Shown: one piece after another, positions 44,206-54,715 of the stretch | Position numbering within the stretch: the stretch's first letter is position 1 | How the letters are laid out: each line of letters starts with the position of its first letter | Position numbers and translations under genes: made by a program | The notes under the pieces: generated by a model | What the model was told of the DNA's origin: nothing | Databases searched by the model: none | What the model saw: only the letters and a program-made list of their open reading frames with translations | Assembly (NCBI RefSeq): GCF_001186365.1 | Contig: NZ_LDTZ01000022.1 | Coordinates: 1-64,000, forward strand | Direction: 5' to 3' | DNA: 64,000 nucleotides | Source: Gordonia jacobaea | Lineage (GTDB): Bacteria > Actinomycetota > Actinomycetes > Mycobacteriales > Mycobacteriaceae

Positions 44206-44772
44206 TCAGCGAGCCGCGAACGGCTCGCCCCAGTGGCCGCTGAACGCGACCTCGTCGAGGGGTAGCCGTTCGCGCGGCTCGGCGTCGCGCTCGCGGATCT
44301 CGGCGGGCAGCGTCGAGGGGTCGGCGAGATGACCGACGGCCAGCATCGCAAGGGGCTTCTTGTCGGCGGGTATGCCGAAAGCCCTTCTGGCGGAGTCCTT
44401 GTCGAATCCGGCGAGTGGATGTCCGTTGAGGCCGAGTGCGCCACACTGCAGGATCATCTGTGCCAACGCGAGCCCGAGGTCGACGCCGCCGTAGAGGTCG
44501 GGCTTGGGGTCGGACGGATCGTCGGTGGTGCACAACAGGATCAGTGCACCTGCGGCGGGCGCCCACGTCGTGTTGCCCCGGTTGAGTGTGGCGGTCAGCG
44601 CGTCGAACGTCGTATCGCCGCGCAGACCGACCACAAACCTCACCGGCTGCATGCGTCCCCACGTGGGTGCCCACCGTCCGGCGTCGAGGATCTCGGTGAC
44701 CTCGTCGACCGAGACGGTGGCCTCGGCGTCGTAGCCGCGAGCGCTCCAGCGCTGACTGATCAGTTCATGCAC
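44206..44772 (-). CDS. Nitroreductase-family flavoprotein
   Basis: 188 residues from GTG 44772, the codon 7 nt after TACCGT; an ATG 10 codons upstream is less likely. FMN-binding residues: ISQRWSARGYD, ILDAGRWAPTWGRMQPVRFV and a C-terminal KKPLAMLAVG. It resembles small nitroreductase/oxygen-insensitive NAD(P)H oxidoreductases. The physiological substrate is unknown. It ends 6 bp from the hemophore stop (convergent). Confidence 0.87.
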   Translation of the reverse strand: MHELISQRWSARGYDAEATVSVDEVTEILDAGRWAPTWGRMQPVRFVVGLRGDTTFDALTATLNRGNTTWAPAAGALILLCTTDDPSDPKPDLYGGVDLGLALAQMILQCGALGLNGHPLAGFDKDSARRAFGIPADKKPLAMLAVGHLADPSTLPAEIRERDAEPRERLPLDEVAFSGHWGEPFAAR

Positions 44773-44779
44773 CGCGCCA

Positions 44780-44785
44780 ACGGTA
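44780..44785 (-). promoter_or_regulatory. -10 box TACCGT for the nitroreductase gene
   Basis: TACCGT then 7 nt then GTG 44772; it lies inside the longer open frame and so argues for the shorter protein. Confidence 0.45.
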
Positions 44786-44841
44786 CTGGAGCACAACGGC
44801 ATGAGGAGCAGCGTGCGTGGGAGCGGACTCCCGCGACAGGG

Positions 44842-46392
44842 CTAACTGTCCTGCGCGGCAGGCAGTTCGGGATCCACCGACTGCTCGACGACGCGCGGTG
44901 TACGCATCACGACCGCGAGAATCACGCCGAGCACACCGAGCGCGATCACCGACGCGAGTGACGCCGCGTGGATGCCGTCGACGAATGCCTGCTTGGCCGC
45001 GGTGGCGAGTTCGGCGCCCGCGGGACCCATCTCGTTGGAGCGGTGCAGAGTCTCGCCGAGGGTGTCGCCGAACGCCCAGCCGTCGCCGTGTTCGCGGAAC
45101 ATCAGCGTTGCGAGCGAACCGAGCAGAGCGAGGCCGAGCGCGGTTCCCAGCTCAAAGCTGGTCTCCGAGATGCCCGACGCCGCACCGGATCTCTCCGCGG
45201 GCACCGAGCCGACGACGACGTCGGACACCAGCGAGAACTGGATGCCGTAGCCGATACCGGCGATCGAGGTGAACACGAGGTAGACCCACAGCGGGCTGGA
45301 CGTCGTGAGCCACAGGAGTCCCAGGTTGCCCGCAGCGGCGAGTGCGACCGACCCGACGAACGCCGTCCGCATGCCGACACGCGCAGCGATGCGCGTCGCA
45401 CCGATGGAGAACACCGCGACGGCGATCGCCATCGGCAGTCCGGCGAGTGCGGCGTTGAGGACGTCGAAGTCGCGCACCGACTGCAGGTAGACGCCCGTCA
45501 GATACGACATACCGCCGAGCGCCATCATGCCGAACAACGCGACCGTCACGGCGGCGCTGAACTGCACGTTGCGGAACAGTTTCAGGTCGAGCAGTGGCGC
45601 TGTGGTTCGACGCTGGTGCATGAGGAAGAACACGAACATCACGACACCGAGCACGCCGACTGCTGCGACCGGGAGGGTGGCACCTTCTGACGCCATCGTC
45701 TTGATCGAGTAGACGATCGGCAGGATCGCAAGCAGGGAGAGTCCGACGCCGATGAAGTCGAACGGTTCACCGGTGCCTGCGCGGTACTCGGGGATCAGCT
45801 TGGGTCCCAGGAGGAACAGCACGGCGAGTACCGGCACGTTGATCAGGAAGACGACGCCCCACCAATAGTGGTGCAGCAGAACGCCTCCGACGACGGGGCC
45901 GATGGCCGAACCGCCCGCGAAGGCGGCGGTCCACACACCGATGGCCCGGCCGCGCGACTTGGCGTCGGGAAACATGTTGGCGATCAGCGACAGGCTCGAC
46001 GGCATCAGCGTCGCACCACCGATACCCATCAGCGCGCGAGCAGCGACCAGGACGCCCGCGGTGGGAGCGAACGCGGCGATGACCGAGGCGATGCCGAACA
46101 TCGCGGCACCCAACAGCAGGATGCGTCGACGGCCGACGCGGTCGCCGACGTTGCCCATCGTGATGAGCAGTCCTGCGATGAGGAACCCGTAGATGTCGAG
46201 AATCCACAACTGCTGGGCGGCGCTGGGATCGAGGGCGTCGGTGATCGCCGGGATCGCGAGGTAGAGGACGGAGAAGTCCATCGAGACCAGGAGAACCGGA
46301 AGGGTCAGCACGGCCAGTCCCCACCACGCGCGTCGATCGGCGCCCGGATTTTCGCGGGTGCGCTTCTCGGACGGACGGATGCGGACGGACAT
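44842..46392 (-). CDS. DHA2-family MFS drug efflux pump (LfrA/QacA-like)
   Basis: 516 residues, 14 predicted membrane helices. Motifs: LVSMDFSVLYLAIPAITDAL (helix 1, motif D1), GNVGDRVGRRRILLLGA (motif A), GIGGATLMPSSLSLI and AIGPVVGGVLLHHYWW (antiporter motif C). GGAGAG lies 8 nt before the ATG. A divergent TetR gene 140 bp away and two near-identical palindromic sites in the gap give the arrangement of lfrR-lfrA in mycobacteria, which exports fluoroquinolones and dyes. Confidence 0.9.
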   Translation of the reverse strand: MSVRIRPSEKRTRENPGADRRAWWGLAVLTLPVLLVSMDFSVLYLAIPAITDALDPSAAQQLWILDIYGFLIAGLLITMGNVGDRVGRRRILLLGAAMFGIASVIAAFAPTAGVLVAARALMGIGGATLMPSSLSLIANMFPDAKSRGRAIGVWTAAFAGGSAIGPVVGGVLLHHYWWGVVFLINVPVLAVLFLLGPKLIPEYRAGTGEPFDFIGVGLSLLAILPIVYSIKTMASEGATLPVAAVGVLGVVMFVFFLMHQRRTTAPLLDLKLFRNVQFSAAVTVALFGMMALGGMSYLTGVYLQSVRDFDVLNAALAGLPMAIAVAVFSIGATRIAARVGMRTAFVGSVALAAAGNLGLLWLTTSSPLWVYLVFTSIAGIGYGIQFSLVSDVVVGSVPAERSGAASGISETSFELGTALGLALLGSLATLMFREHGDGWAFGDTLGETLHRSNEMGPAGAELATAAKQAFVDGIHAASLASVIALGVLGVILAVVMRTPRVVEQSVDPELPAAQDS

Positions 46393-46454
46393 GACTACTG
46401 CTCTCCTTCGATAAGTGTGAATGCGTCGACGGTGTTGTGCTCTCGGGCACCCGC

Positions 46455-46499
46455 GTACGCCGTACGCATCGACGGTACGGTGATGAGTACGCTGTACGC
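46455..46499. promoter_or_regulatory. Double operator GTACGC-N-GTACGC for the TetR gene
   Basis: GTACGCCGTACGC at 46455-46467 and GTACGCTGTACGC at 46487-46499, 32 bp apart (three helical turns), in the gap between the DHA2 pump and its TetR. Confidence 0.65.
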
Positions 46500-46532
46500 A
46501 AACAATTTATTCCCGACACGTGAGGAGAGTTG

Positions 46533-47213
46533 GTGGCCGACGAGCGTGCGCCCAAGCTCACCACCGAGCTGATCGTCGACACCGCCATCAACGTCGCCGA
46601 CCGGGACGGGCTGCCCGCGCTGTCGATGCGACGCATCGCTGACGAACTGGGCGTCGGCGCGATGTCGCTCTACCGGCACATCTCCGACAAGGACGCGCTG
46701 CTCGAGGCGATGGCCGAGGAGATCGGTCGTCGATTTCCCTATCCCGTCGACGAGGCGGGGCCATGGTCGTGGCGCGAACGGGTCGCGATCGCCGTCGACA
46801 TCGATTGGCAGCTCTATCGCCGCCATCCGTGGGTGGTGCTGGCGTACTCGGCGCCGCGCTACAGCTTTGGTGTCGACGCGCTCGAGGGCCTTGACTGGCT
46901 CGCGGCGGGCTTCACCGAACTCGGCATCGACATCACTACCGCCACCGAAATGGCACTCACGTTGTGGAGCTACGTCAATGGCGTCGCGCTCGCGCAGGTC
47001 AGTGAAGAGTTGCTCGACGCATCGCCCGGTGAACATCCGAGTGGACTCGCTGATCTCATCGCCGGTCGGGTCACCTCGCGGTTGCCGCACCTGTCCACGT
47101 TGTCCGACGCTGCCGACGCCACACGGTTGAACGATCCGCGCGCGCTGCTCGACGCCGGAGTCGACTATCTGTGCGCGGGGTTCGAGGCGAGAGCGGCGTC
47201 GTCGAAATCGTAG
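46533..47213 (+). CDS. TetR-family regulator of the DHA2 pump
   Basis: 226 residues. Helix-turn-helix in MRRIADELGVGAMSLYRHIS (about 33-52), with a TetR_C-type ligand domain. GTG 46533 follows GAGGAGAG; a TTG at 46530 is in frame. It is divergent from the pump and most likely represses it through the GTACGC repeats. C-terminal helices carry the ligand pocket; inducer unknown. Confidence 0.9.
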   Translation: MADERAPKLTTELIVDTAINVADRDGLPALSMRRIADELGVGAMSLYRHISDKDALLEAMAEEIGRRFPYPVDEAGPWSWRERVAIAVDIDWQLYRRHPWVVLAYSAPRYSFGVDALEGLDWLAAGFTELGIDITTATEMALTLWSYVNGVALAQVSEELLDASPGEHPSGLADLIAGRVTSRLPHLSTLSDAADATRLNDPRALLDAGVDYLCAGFEARAASSKS

Positions 47214-47238
47214 GTGAGGTCGACGACGCCGCGTCGGA

Positions 47239-48699
47239 TCACGTGAGTGATGTCTCGACCGGTCGCGGGCGCGCCTCACCCTGGGTGAGTGCCATCAGCA
47301 CGCCGCCAGCCGTCAGCAGGATGGCAGCGACCAGTACGGTGACTGTCATGCCGTGGGCGAATGTGATTGTCGACGTGGGCATTCCGCGTGTTGGGGCCCC
47401 GAAGACGGCAACCATGATCGCCAAACCGACTGTGCCGCCGAGCTGTTGCGCGGTGTTGACCAAGCCCGACGCCGCGCCGGCATCCTGAGGGTCGACGCCG
47501 CGTAACGACGCCGTGGTCAGCGACAGGAAGGCCATACCGCCGCCCGCACCGACGAGGATGAACGGCCCGAGCAGTGACAGATACGGAGTAGGAGCGTCGA
47601 GAGTGCTCAGCCAATACAGGCCGGCTGCCGCTGCACCGAAGGCTATGAGTAGCAGGGTGCGAGTACTCAAGCGTGGCACCAGAACTCGCGCACTCAACTG
47701 TGATGCGCCGAAAGTCGCCGCCGTCATCGGCAGGTATGCCAATCCGGTTTCGAGTGGGCCGTAGTGCAGCACCTCCTGCATGTATTGCGTGAGGAAGAAC
47801 ATCATGCCCATGAAGCCCGCGACCATCACCAATCGACCGGCGAATGCAGCGCTCCGCGGCGTCGAGGCGAAGAGGCGCAGCGGTGTGATCGGTTGGTGTG
47901 CGCGGTCTTCGGCGTAGACGAACGCGCCGAGAAGTGCTGCGCCTGCGACGAGGGCGATGATGGTGATCGTGCTGCTCCATCCGTGCTCGGCCGCGTTGAC
48001 GAGGCCGTACACGATGAGACCTATTCCGGCAGTGGACAATACGGCGCCTGGTAGATCGAAGGAGCCGCGCTCGCGTGTGGTGCGCGGTAGTGACAGTGCA
48101 CCCGCGACGATCACCACGAGTCCGATCGGCACGTTGACGAAGAAGACCCAGCGCCAGTCGAGCCACTGCACGAGCGCTCCGCCTGAGACGAGGCCAAGCG
48201 AGAATCCACCGATCGAGACGGCGGTGAACAGCGCCAGTGCGCGCGTGCGCTGCGCGCCGTCGGAGAATCGGGTCATCAGTAGTGCCAGTGCAGCGGGTGC
48301 TGCGATCGCGGCGCCGACGCCCTGCAGGGCGCGGGCAACGAGGAGCATCGTCGAATCGGTTGCGAGACCACCGAATGCCGACGCCGCGACGAACAGTCCG
48401 AGACCGTCGAGGAAGGTGCGGCGTCGACCGAGAATGTCGCCCAGGCGGGCGCCGAGTAGTAGCAGCCCACCGAAGGTGAGCGTGTAGGCGTTGAGCACCC
48501 AGGAGAGATTTGACGTCGAAAAGCCAAGGGAACGTTGAATATCGGGCAGTGCGACGTTGACGATGGTGGCGTCGACCACCACCATCAACTGGCACCCGAG
48601 CACCGCGATCAACACCAGCGCGTCGGTGTTGATGCGCGAGCGTAGGCCTGAGCCCGAAGGCGTCGAATCTGCTGTGCGATCAATGGAGGAAAGGGACAT
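47239..48699 (-). CDS. DHA2-family MFS exporter
   Basis: 486 residues, 14 predicted membrane helices. VVVDATIVNVALPDIQRSLG and GARLGDILGRRRTFLDGLGL (motif A), WRWVFFVNVPIGL (after helix 6). It converges with the preceding TetR gene (25-bp gap) and is divergent from a second TetR gene that has its own palindromic sites. Likely multidrug or metabolite exporter; substrate unknown. Confidence 0.88.
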   Translation of the reverse strand: MSLSSIDRTADSTPSGSGLRSRINTDALVLIAVLGCQLMVVVDATIVNVALPDIQRSLGFSTSNLSWVLNAYTLTFGGLLLLGARLGDILGRRRTFLDGLGLFVAASAFGGLATDSTMLLVARALQGVGAAIAAPAALALLMTRFSDGAQRTRALALFTAVSIGGFSLGLVSGGALVQWLDWRWVFFVNVPIGLVVIVAGALSLPRTTRERGSFDLPGAVLSTAGIGLIVYGLVNAAEHGWSSTITIIALVAGAALLGAFVYAEDRAHQPITPLRLFASTPRSAAFAGRLVMVAGFMGMMFFLTQYMQEVLHYGPLETGLAYLPMTAATFGASQLSARVLVPRLSTRTLLLIAFGAAAAGLYWLSTLDAPTPYLSLLGPFILVGAGGGMAFLSLTTASLRGVDPQDAGAASGLVNTAQQLGGTVGLAIMVAVFGAPTRGMPTSTITFAHGMTVTVLVAAILLTAGGVLMALTQGEARPRPVETSLT

Positions 48700-48805
48700 G
48701 TGGCCGCTCTTTTCGAATGAATGGATCGGCGGAGCAGTGCACTGAATTCGGCGTGAGTCTGATCGGGCTCACCCACGCCGGTGTGGAGTACACTCACTGG
48801 AGAAA

Positions 48806-48844
48806 CGGAAGCTTCCTCCGATTAATATACGGAGGGTTCCTCCG
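48806..48844. promoter_or_regulatory. Two palindromic operators (CGGAAGCTTCCTCCG, CGGAGGGTTCCTCCG)
   Basis: Located at 48806-48820 and 48830-48844, 24 bp apart, flanking an AT-rich core ATTAATATAC that probably holds a -10 box. They lie between the exporter and its TetR gene. Confidence 0.7.
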
Positions 48845-48935
48845 CTTTGCAACTGTTGTGTCTGCTGGCGCCGCTGTGCTCGATCTGTGCGCGCGGCGTC
48901 GTCGGTGTTATTCGTGTCGGAAGGTAGGAGTCGCC

Positions 48936-49553
48936 GTGGCTGGGGAGTCAGTGACCGGGGCCGCGAGTGGGAACGATGCGCGGCGAACTCTGTCCCGACG
49001 GCCCGCCCGCGCCGATGCCGCACGCAACTACGACAAGCTGATCGCCGCGGCCGCGGACCTCTTCCACGCCGAGGGCGTCGACGTCGCGCTCGACAAGGTC
49101 GCCGCCGAGGCTGGGGTGGGCATCGGGACGCTGTACCGGCACTTTCCCAATCGTGCGGCGCTCGTCGAAGCCACATTTCGGAGCTACTCGGACTCGATCA
49201 TCGCCGACGGTTGGCGCCTGCTGGAGTCAGGGCCCGCCGACGTCGCGCTGGCCGGGGTCTTCGAGGCGTACATGTCCACCGCGAGCACCAAGCGCGGCAT
49301 GAAGGAGGCGATCCTCGCGGCCGTCGGCGACGAGGCTCCGGTCTTCAGCGAGGCCCGCGACCAGTCACGCGAACTGATGGCCGCGACGCTCGAGAAGGGC
49401 CAGCGCGAGGGCGTGTTCCGCGAAGACATCGAGCCGTCGGACATATCCCGCCTGGTCGGCGGACTGTCGATGACGTGCGTCGCCGAGGACACACCCGAGA
49501 CGCGCCGACGCATGGTCGGCCTCGTGCTCGACGGCCTGCGCCCGCGCGGCTGA
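48936..49553 (+). CDS. TetR-family regulator of the second DHA2 exporter
   Basis: 205 residues from GTG 48936, 5 nt after GGTAGGAG; upstream codons are open but overlap the operators. Helix-turn-helix in VALDKVAAEAGVGIGTLYRHF, with a typical C-terminal helical domain. It probably represses the divergent exporter and itself via the CGGAGG-N3-CCTCCG sites. Confidence 0.9.
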   Translation: MAGESVTGAASGNDARRTLSRRPARADAARNYDKLIAAAADLFHAEGVDVALDKVAAEAGVGIGTLYRHFPNRAALVEATFRSYSDSIIADGWRLLESGPADVALAGVFEAYMSTASTKRGMKEAILAAVGDEAPVFSEARDQSRELMAATLEKGQREGVFREDIEPSDISRLVGGLSMTCVAEDTPETRRRMVGLVLDGLRPRG

Positions 49554-49700
49554 GCGTCGGCCGGGTGCAGAAAGTAGGGGAAGGATTCTTTCCGTGCCTT
49601 CCTTCGCTTTCGGCGAGAAGTGTCGCGGGGAATCGTGCAAACCCCGGGGAAGAGCCGCGCGGCCGGGCTGGAACCCGCGGAACAACCCCGAGCCCCGGCC

Positions 49701-51107
49701 TCACATCGCGTGCGGGTAGACGGTCAGCATGTGCGCGCCGAACCAGGCGCTGCCGATGATCATCGGGACGACGACGGCCACGCCGACCGATGTCCGCTGC
49801 TTGGCCAGCGCGATCGCGAGCGGAAGTAGCAGCACAAAGGCGGGCAGCAGTAGCCGGGGGCGGCTGATCATCAGTCCGCTCGACAGCATGATCGACGCCA
49901 CGACGAGCGTCCCGTACACGACCACCGGCCACGGCAGGCGCGCCCAGAACGCGACGACGACCATGATCAACGTCGCGAGGATGATCCACGCGGTGGCGAC
50001 GGAGGCGACCTCGCCGGAGTTCACCAGCGCGTCGTTGACGAAGTTGAAGGTGACGACGCCGCCGTCGATCCGGGTGTCCCAGCCCTCGGTCTGGATGCGG
50101 AACCAGCCGGTTGGGGAGCCGGTGTGTGCCCAGACGACCGCGAGGTAGCCGAGATATCCGAGTGGGCTCAGCACGATCGCCAGCCACAGGTAGGCGCCAC
50201 TTCCGCGTCGTGATCGCCACGAGCGCGCATCCCGATCACGCACCAATGTCAGCGCCGCGGCCACCATCACGACGCCGATGATGACGACGGCCGTCGGGCG
50301 CACGGTCCCCGCGAGGCAGGCCGCAACGCCTGCAAGCAGCCAGTTGCGTTCGATCACTCCCACGAGCGCCCACACCGTCAGCGCGCAGAACAACGCCTCG
50401 GTGTAGGCCATGTTGAGCACGATCGCCATCGGCGTCGCGGCCAGGATCGCGACCAGGTAGAGCCCGACGCGTTCGGGATTGACCGACACCCCGCGCGTCA
50501 GTGGCGAGCGGTTACCCATCGCACGTACGCAGTCGGCGCCCAGCCGAGCGGCTCCGACGGCGGTCAGGCAACCGAGAACGACGTTGAGCGAGATCGCCGC
50601 ACCGAACGGCGTGATGAACGGAAGCTTGGCGATCCACCCGACCAGATACGGATACCCCGGAAAGAAGGCGTACGCGGTGTCGGCGGTATGCAGACCGCGG
50701 GCGTCGGTGAGGGAATACGGCACGTCGCCGTAACCGTGCTCGGCAATGGCGAGCATCCACTTGCCATCCCACGCCGACAATGCGTTTCCGACGCTGGTCT
50801 CGCGCAACTGCGCGAACCGACCGAGCACCAGCAATCCGACGATCCGGATCGCGATGAACACCCCGATCGCCGTCACCCAGTAGGGCAGCGAGTCGTCTTC
50901 GACGGCCGGACGTGAGGTGGCTTCGATCTCCGGACGTCCGTCGCCGGCCCGGGGCTGCTCAACCTGGCGGACTCGACGCGGATTCGCTCCGGGCCGACCC
51001 GCGGCAGGTGCGTCGGCTCGATCAGCGGACGTCGCGCCGGGTGCGGCGCTGGTCTTCGGGGAGCGGCGTTGTCGGCTCGCCTTCCCGACCTCGGTCTCGC
51101 TGGTCAC
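49701..51107 (-). CDS. PIG-V-like membrane mannosyltransferase
   Basis: 468 residues. A disordered Arg/Pro/Ala N-tail (~75) precedes about ten membrane helices. The luminal loop [18 protein letters not shown] and [19 protein letters not shown] match the conserved D/W and FFPxYP signatures of GPI-mannosyltransferase-2 (PIG-V, GT76) relatives. In actinobacteria such enzymes use polyprenyl-phosphate mannose to modify lipids or glycans outside the membrane. GTG 51107 is 7 nt after TAACAT. The 147-bp region 49554-49700 downstream holds a weak GGAAGG/CCTTCC hairpin and no gene. Confidence 0.8.
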   Translation of the reverse strand: MTSETEVGKASRQRRSPKTSAAPGATSADRADAPAAGRPGANPRRVRQVEQPRAGDGRPEIEATSRPAVEDDSLPYWVTAIGVFIAIRIVGLLVLGRFAQLRETSVGNALSAWDGKWMLAIAEHGYGDVPYSLTDARGLHTADTAYAFFPGYPYLVGWIAKLPFITPFGAAISLNVVLGCLTAVGAARLGADCVRAMGNRSPLTRGVSVNPERVGLYLVAILAATPMAIVLNMAYTEALFCALTVWALVGVIERNWLLAGVAACLAGTVRPTAVVIIGVVMVAAALTLVRDRDARSWRSRRGSGAYLWLAIVLSPLGYLGYLAVVWAHTGSPTGWFRIQTEGWDTRIDGGVVTFNFVNDALVNSGEVASVATAWIILATLIMVVVAFWARLPWPVVVYGTLVVASIMLSSGLMISRPRLLLPAFVLLLPLAIALAKQRTSVGVAVVVPMIIGSAWFGAHMLTVYPHAM

Positions 51108-51114
51108 CTCAGCG

Positions 51115-51120
51115 ATGTTA
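51115..51120 (-). promoter_or_regulatory. -10 box TAACAT for the PIG-V-like gene
   Basis: TAACAT then 7 nt then GTG 51107 on the minus strand, leaderless. Confidence 0.5.
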
Positions 51121-51195
51121 GGGGACGCGTGTGGTCTGCAGCACGTGGAAGCCGTCCCGCCACCACCACGACGTGGAGCCCGCGGGCATCGTCGG

Positions 51196-51201
51196 TAAGG
51201 T
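51196..51201 (+). promoter_or_regulatory. Candidate -10 box TAAGGT for ask-asd
   Basis: TAAGGT lies 56 nt before the ask GTG, giving a leader of about 50 nt that carries the ribosome site GGGAGG. Confidence 0.35.
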
Positions 51202-51257
51202 TGTCTCGGCAGTCAAGCGGAAAACCCGACGTCGAGCCCTGCCGGGAGGTTATCTAC

Positions 51258-52523
51258 GTGGCACTCGTGGTGCAGAAATACGGTGGATCATCGGTTGCGA
51301 CAGCTGAGCGCATCCGTCGGGTCGCCGAGCGCATCGTGGAGACCAAGAAGCAGGGGAACGACGTCGTCGTGGTCGTGTCCGCGATGGGCGACACCACCGA
51401 CGAACTCCTCGACCTCGCGCAACAGGTCAACCCGGCCCCACCGGCTCGCGAGATGGACATGCTGCTCACCTCGGGCGAGCGCATCTCCAATGCTCTCGTC
51501 GCGATGGCGATCAGCTCGCTCGGTGCGCAGGCGCAGTCGTTCACCGGCTCACAGGCGGGTGTGATCACCACCAGCAGCCACGGCAAGGCCAAGATCATCG
51601 ACGTCACACCCGGTCGTGTGCGCAGCGCGCTCGACGAGGGCAAGATCGTGCTGGTCGCAGGTTTCCAGGGCGTCTCGCAGGACACCAAGGACATCACGAC
51701 GCTCGGCCGCGGCGGATCGGATACGACGGCCGTCGCGTTGGCCGCGGCCCTCGAAGCCGACGTGTGCGAGATCTACACCGACGTCGACGGCGTCTACACC
51801 GCCGACCCGCGCATCGTTCCCGACGCCCGACGCCTCGAGACCGTCTCCTTCGAGGAGATGCTCGAGATGGCCGCGTGCGGCGCGAAGGTCCTGATGCTGC
51901 GGTGTGTGGAATACGCCCGCCGATACAACGTTCCCGTACACGTGCGCTCGTCGTACTCGACCAAACCCGGCACGCTGGTTGCCGGCTCGATGGAGGACAT
52001 TCCCGTGGAAGAAGCGATTCTCACCGGTGTCGCACACGATCGCAGCGAGGCCAAGATCACCGTCGTCGGCCTCGACGATCAGCCCGGTTACGCCGCGAAG
52101 GTGTTCCGTGCCGTCGCCGACGCCGAGATCAACATCGACATGGTGCTGCAGAACATCTCGAAGGTCGAGACGGGCAAGACCGACATCACCTTCACTCTCC
52201 CGCGTGAACTCGGGCCGCTCGGCGTCGAGAAGCTCACCAAGCTGCAGGAGGAGATCGGCTTCACCGAGGTCCTCTACGACGACCACATCGGCAAGGTCTC
52301 GCTGGTGGGCGCAGGCATGAAGAGCCATCCCGGCGTCACGGCGACGTTCTGCGAGGCGCTGAGCAACGTCGGCATCAACATCGAGTTGATCTCGACGTCG
52401 GAGATCCGAATCTCGGTGCTGTGCCGCGACACCGAACTCGACGACGCCGTGCGCGCACTGCACGAGGCCTTCGACCTCGGCGGAGAAGAAGAAGCCGTTG
52501 TCTACGCAGGAACGGGGCGCTGA
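51258..52523 (+). CDS. ask: Aspartate kinase (alpha subunit, with internal beta start)
   Basis: 421 residues from GTG 51258, 8 nt after GGGAGG. Phosphorylates aspartate, the first step toward lysine, threonine, methionine and diaminopimelate. N-terminal kinase domain: [52 protein letters not shown] and [17 protein letters not shown]-terminal tandem ACT domains bind lysine and threonine. As in C. glutamicum lysC, an internal ATG at 51990 begins [20 protein letters not shown], where the separate beta subunit starts. asd follows by 3 bp. Confidence 0.97.
   Translation: MALVVQKYGGSSVATAERIRRVAERIVETKKQGNDVVVVVSAMGDTTDELLDLAQQVNPAPPAREMDMLLTSGERISNALVAMAISSLGAQAQSFTGSQAGVITTSSHGKAKIIDVTPGRVRSALDEGKIVLVAGFQGVSQDTKDITTLGRGGSDTTAVALAAALEADVCEIYTDVDGVYTADPRIVPDARRLETVSFEEMLEMAACGAKVLMLRCVEYARRYNVPVHVRSSYSTKPGTLVAGSMEDIPVEEAILTGVAHDRSEAKITVVGLDDQPGYAAKVFRAVADAEINIDMVLQNISKVETGKTDITFTLPRELGPLGVEKLTKLQEEIGFTEVLYDDHIGKVSLVGAGMKSHPGVTATFCEALSNVGINIELISTSEIRISVLCRDTELDDAVRALHEAFDLGGEEEAVVYAGTGR
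51990..52523 (+). CDS. Aspartate kinase beta subunit (internal start)
   Basis: 177 residues from the in-frame ATG 51990 inside ask. The sequence begins [15 protein letters not shown], matching the experimentally known start of the C. glutamicum LysC beta subunit, and consists of the regulatory ACT domains only. Alpha2beta2 kinase assembly in actinobacteria depends on such an internal product. No strong ribosome site precedes it here. Confidence 0.55.
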   Translation: MEDIPVEEAILTGVAHDRSEAKITVVGLDDQPGYAAKVFRAVADAEINIDMVLQNISKVETGKTDITFTLPRELGPLGVEKLTKLQEEIGFTEVLYDDHIGKVSLVGAGMKSHPGVTATFCEALSNVGINIELISTSEIRISVLCRDTELDDAVRALHEAFDLGGEEEAVVYAGTGR

Positions 52524-53555
<1,032 letters not shown>

Positions 53556-53620
53556 CAGCCCGGCCAACTAGGTCCCGCACCATCACACCTGATCCGACAA
53601 CCGCCGATTGGTGAATCACG

Positions 53621-54652
53621 ATGTCAACTCCCACAGACGCTCCGGCGGTTGCCGACAGACTCGGCCACTACTACAAGATCGACGAGCCCTATCTGGTCGG
53701 TCGCGAGAAGGTGCGCGAGTACGCGCGCGCGGTCCAAGACCACAACGCCGCACACCGCGATGAAGAGGCTGCACACGCACTCGGCTACTCGGGACTTGTT
53801 GCGCCACTGACGTTCACGGCGATCCCGGCGATGGGCGCCAACCGAGCTCTGTTCGAGTCGGTCGTGGTCGGTTACGAGACCTACGTGCAGACCGAGCAGG
53901 TCTTCGAGCAACATCGACCGATCGTCGCGGGTGACGAACTGACGACCGACGTCGAGCTGTCGTCGATTCGACGCATCGCCGGTCGCGACCTGATCACCGT
54001 CACCAACACGTTCACCGACGCCGCGGGCGAGGTCGTGCACACCATGCACACCACGGTCGTCGGCGTGACGTCCGACGATGTCGACCCGGGCATCAACGAC
54101 GCGGTCCGCAGCATCATGGTGCACGACGTGAACGTCCTGTCGTCCGACGATTCGGACGCCGCGTACGTGAAGACGGTGCGACCCGAAGGCGCACAGGTCA
54201 TTTCGAGTGCGGGCGCCCAGCGAGCTCCGGGCAGCCTCGACTTCGACTCGCTGACGGTCGGCGACGCGCTGCCGGTGCGGCACGCCCGCCTCTCGCGCGG
54301 AGATCTGGTCAACTATGCGGGCGTCTCCGGAGACGGTAATCCGATCCATTGGGACGAGTCGATCGCCAAGCTGGCCGGCCTTCCCGACGTGATCGCTCAC
54401 GGAATGCTGACGATGGGGCTCGGCGCGGGCTTCGTGTCGGCGTGGTCGGGCGATCCGGGCGCCGTGACGCGGTACGCGGTGCGTTTGTCGCAGGTCGCGG
54501 TCGTGTCTGCTGCAGAGGGCGGCGACATCGAGTTCAGCGGCAAGATCAAGTCGCTCGATCCCGAGACCCGCAGCGGCGTCGTCATCATCGTGGCGAAGTC
54601 GGCTGGTCGCAAGATTTTTGGCCTAGCAACAATGAATGTGCGCTTTGCGTAG
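53621..54652 (+). CDS. Fused two-domain MaoC/(3R)-hydroxyacyl dehydratase (HadAB/Htd-like)
   Basis: 343 residues, two hot-dog domains. The N-terminal domain (FAS1-type dehydratase, VREYARAVQDHNAAHRDEEA) and the C-terminal MaoC domain with the hydratase motif SGDGNPIHWDESIAKLAG and DVIAHGMLTMGLGAGF. The catalytic D...H pair lies only in the C-terminal domain, as in double hot-dog dehydratases. In mycolic-acid bacteria such proteins hydrate or dehydrate 3R-hydroxyacyl chains; whether on FAS-II, CoA or FAS-I-like substrates is not decided. No clear ribosome site or -10 box adjoins the ATG. Confidence 0.85.
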   Translation: MSTPTDAPAVADRLGHYYKIDEPYLVGREKVREYARAVQDHNAAHRDEEAAHALGYSGLVAPLTFTAIPAMGANRALFESVVVGYETYVQTEQVFEQHRPIVAGDELTTDVELSSIRRIAGRDLITVTNTFTDAAGEVVHTMHTTVVGVTSDDVDPGINDAVRSIMVHDVNVLSSDDSDAAYVKTVRPEGAQVISSAGAQRAPGSLDFDSLTVGDALPVRHARLSRGDLVNYAGVSGDGNPIHWDESIAKLAGLPDVIAHGMLTMGLGAGFVSAWSGDPGAVTRYAVRLSQVAVVSAAEGGDIEFSGKIKSLDPETRSGVVIIVAKSAGRKIFGLATMNVRFA

Positions 54653-54703
54653 TTTCCCGTAACACGCCTGCGCCCTGGATCACACCCGTGACTTACTGTG
54701 CGG

Positions 54704-54709
54704 TAGGTT
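54704..54709 (+). promoter_or_regulatory. -10 box TAGGTT for the lipase gene
   Basis: TAGGTT then 6 nt then ATG 54716, leaderless. Confidence 0.45.
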
Positions 54710-54715
54710 ACGTCC

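Noticed and set aside
49554..49700. Terminator from GGAAGG/CCTTCC at 49579-49602
   Set aside because: The stem is only 6 bp with a 12-nt loop, too weak to call.
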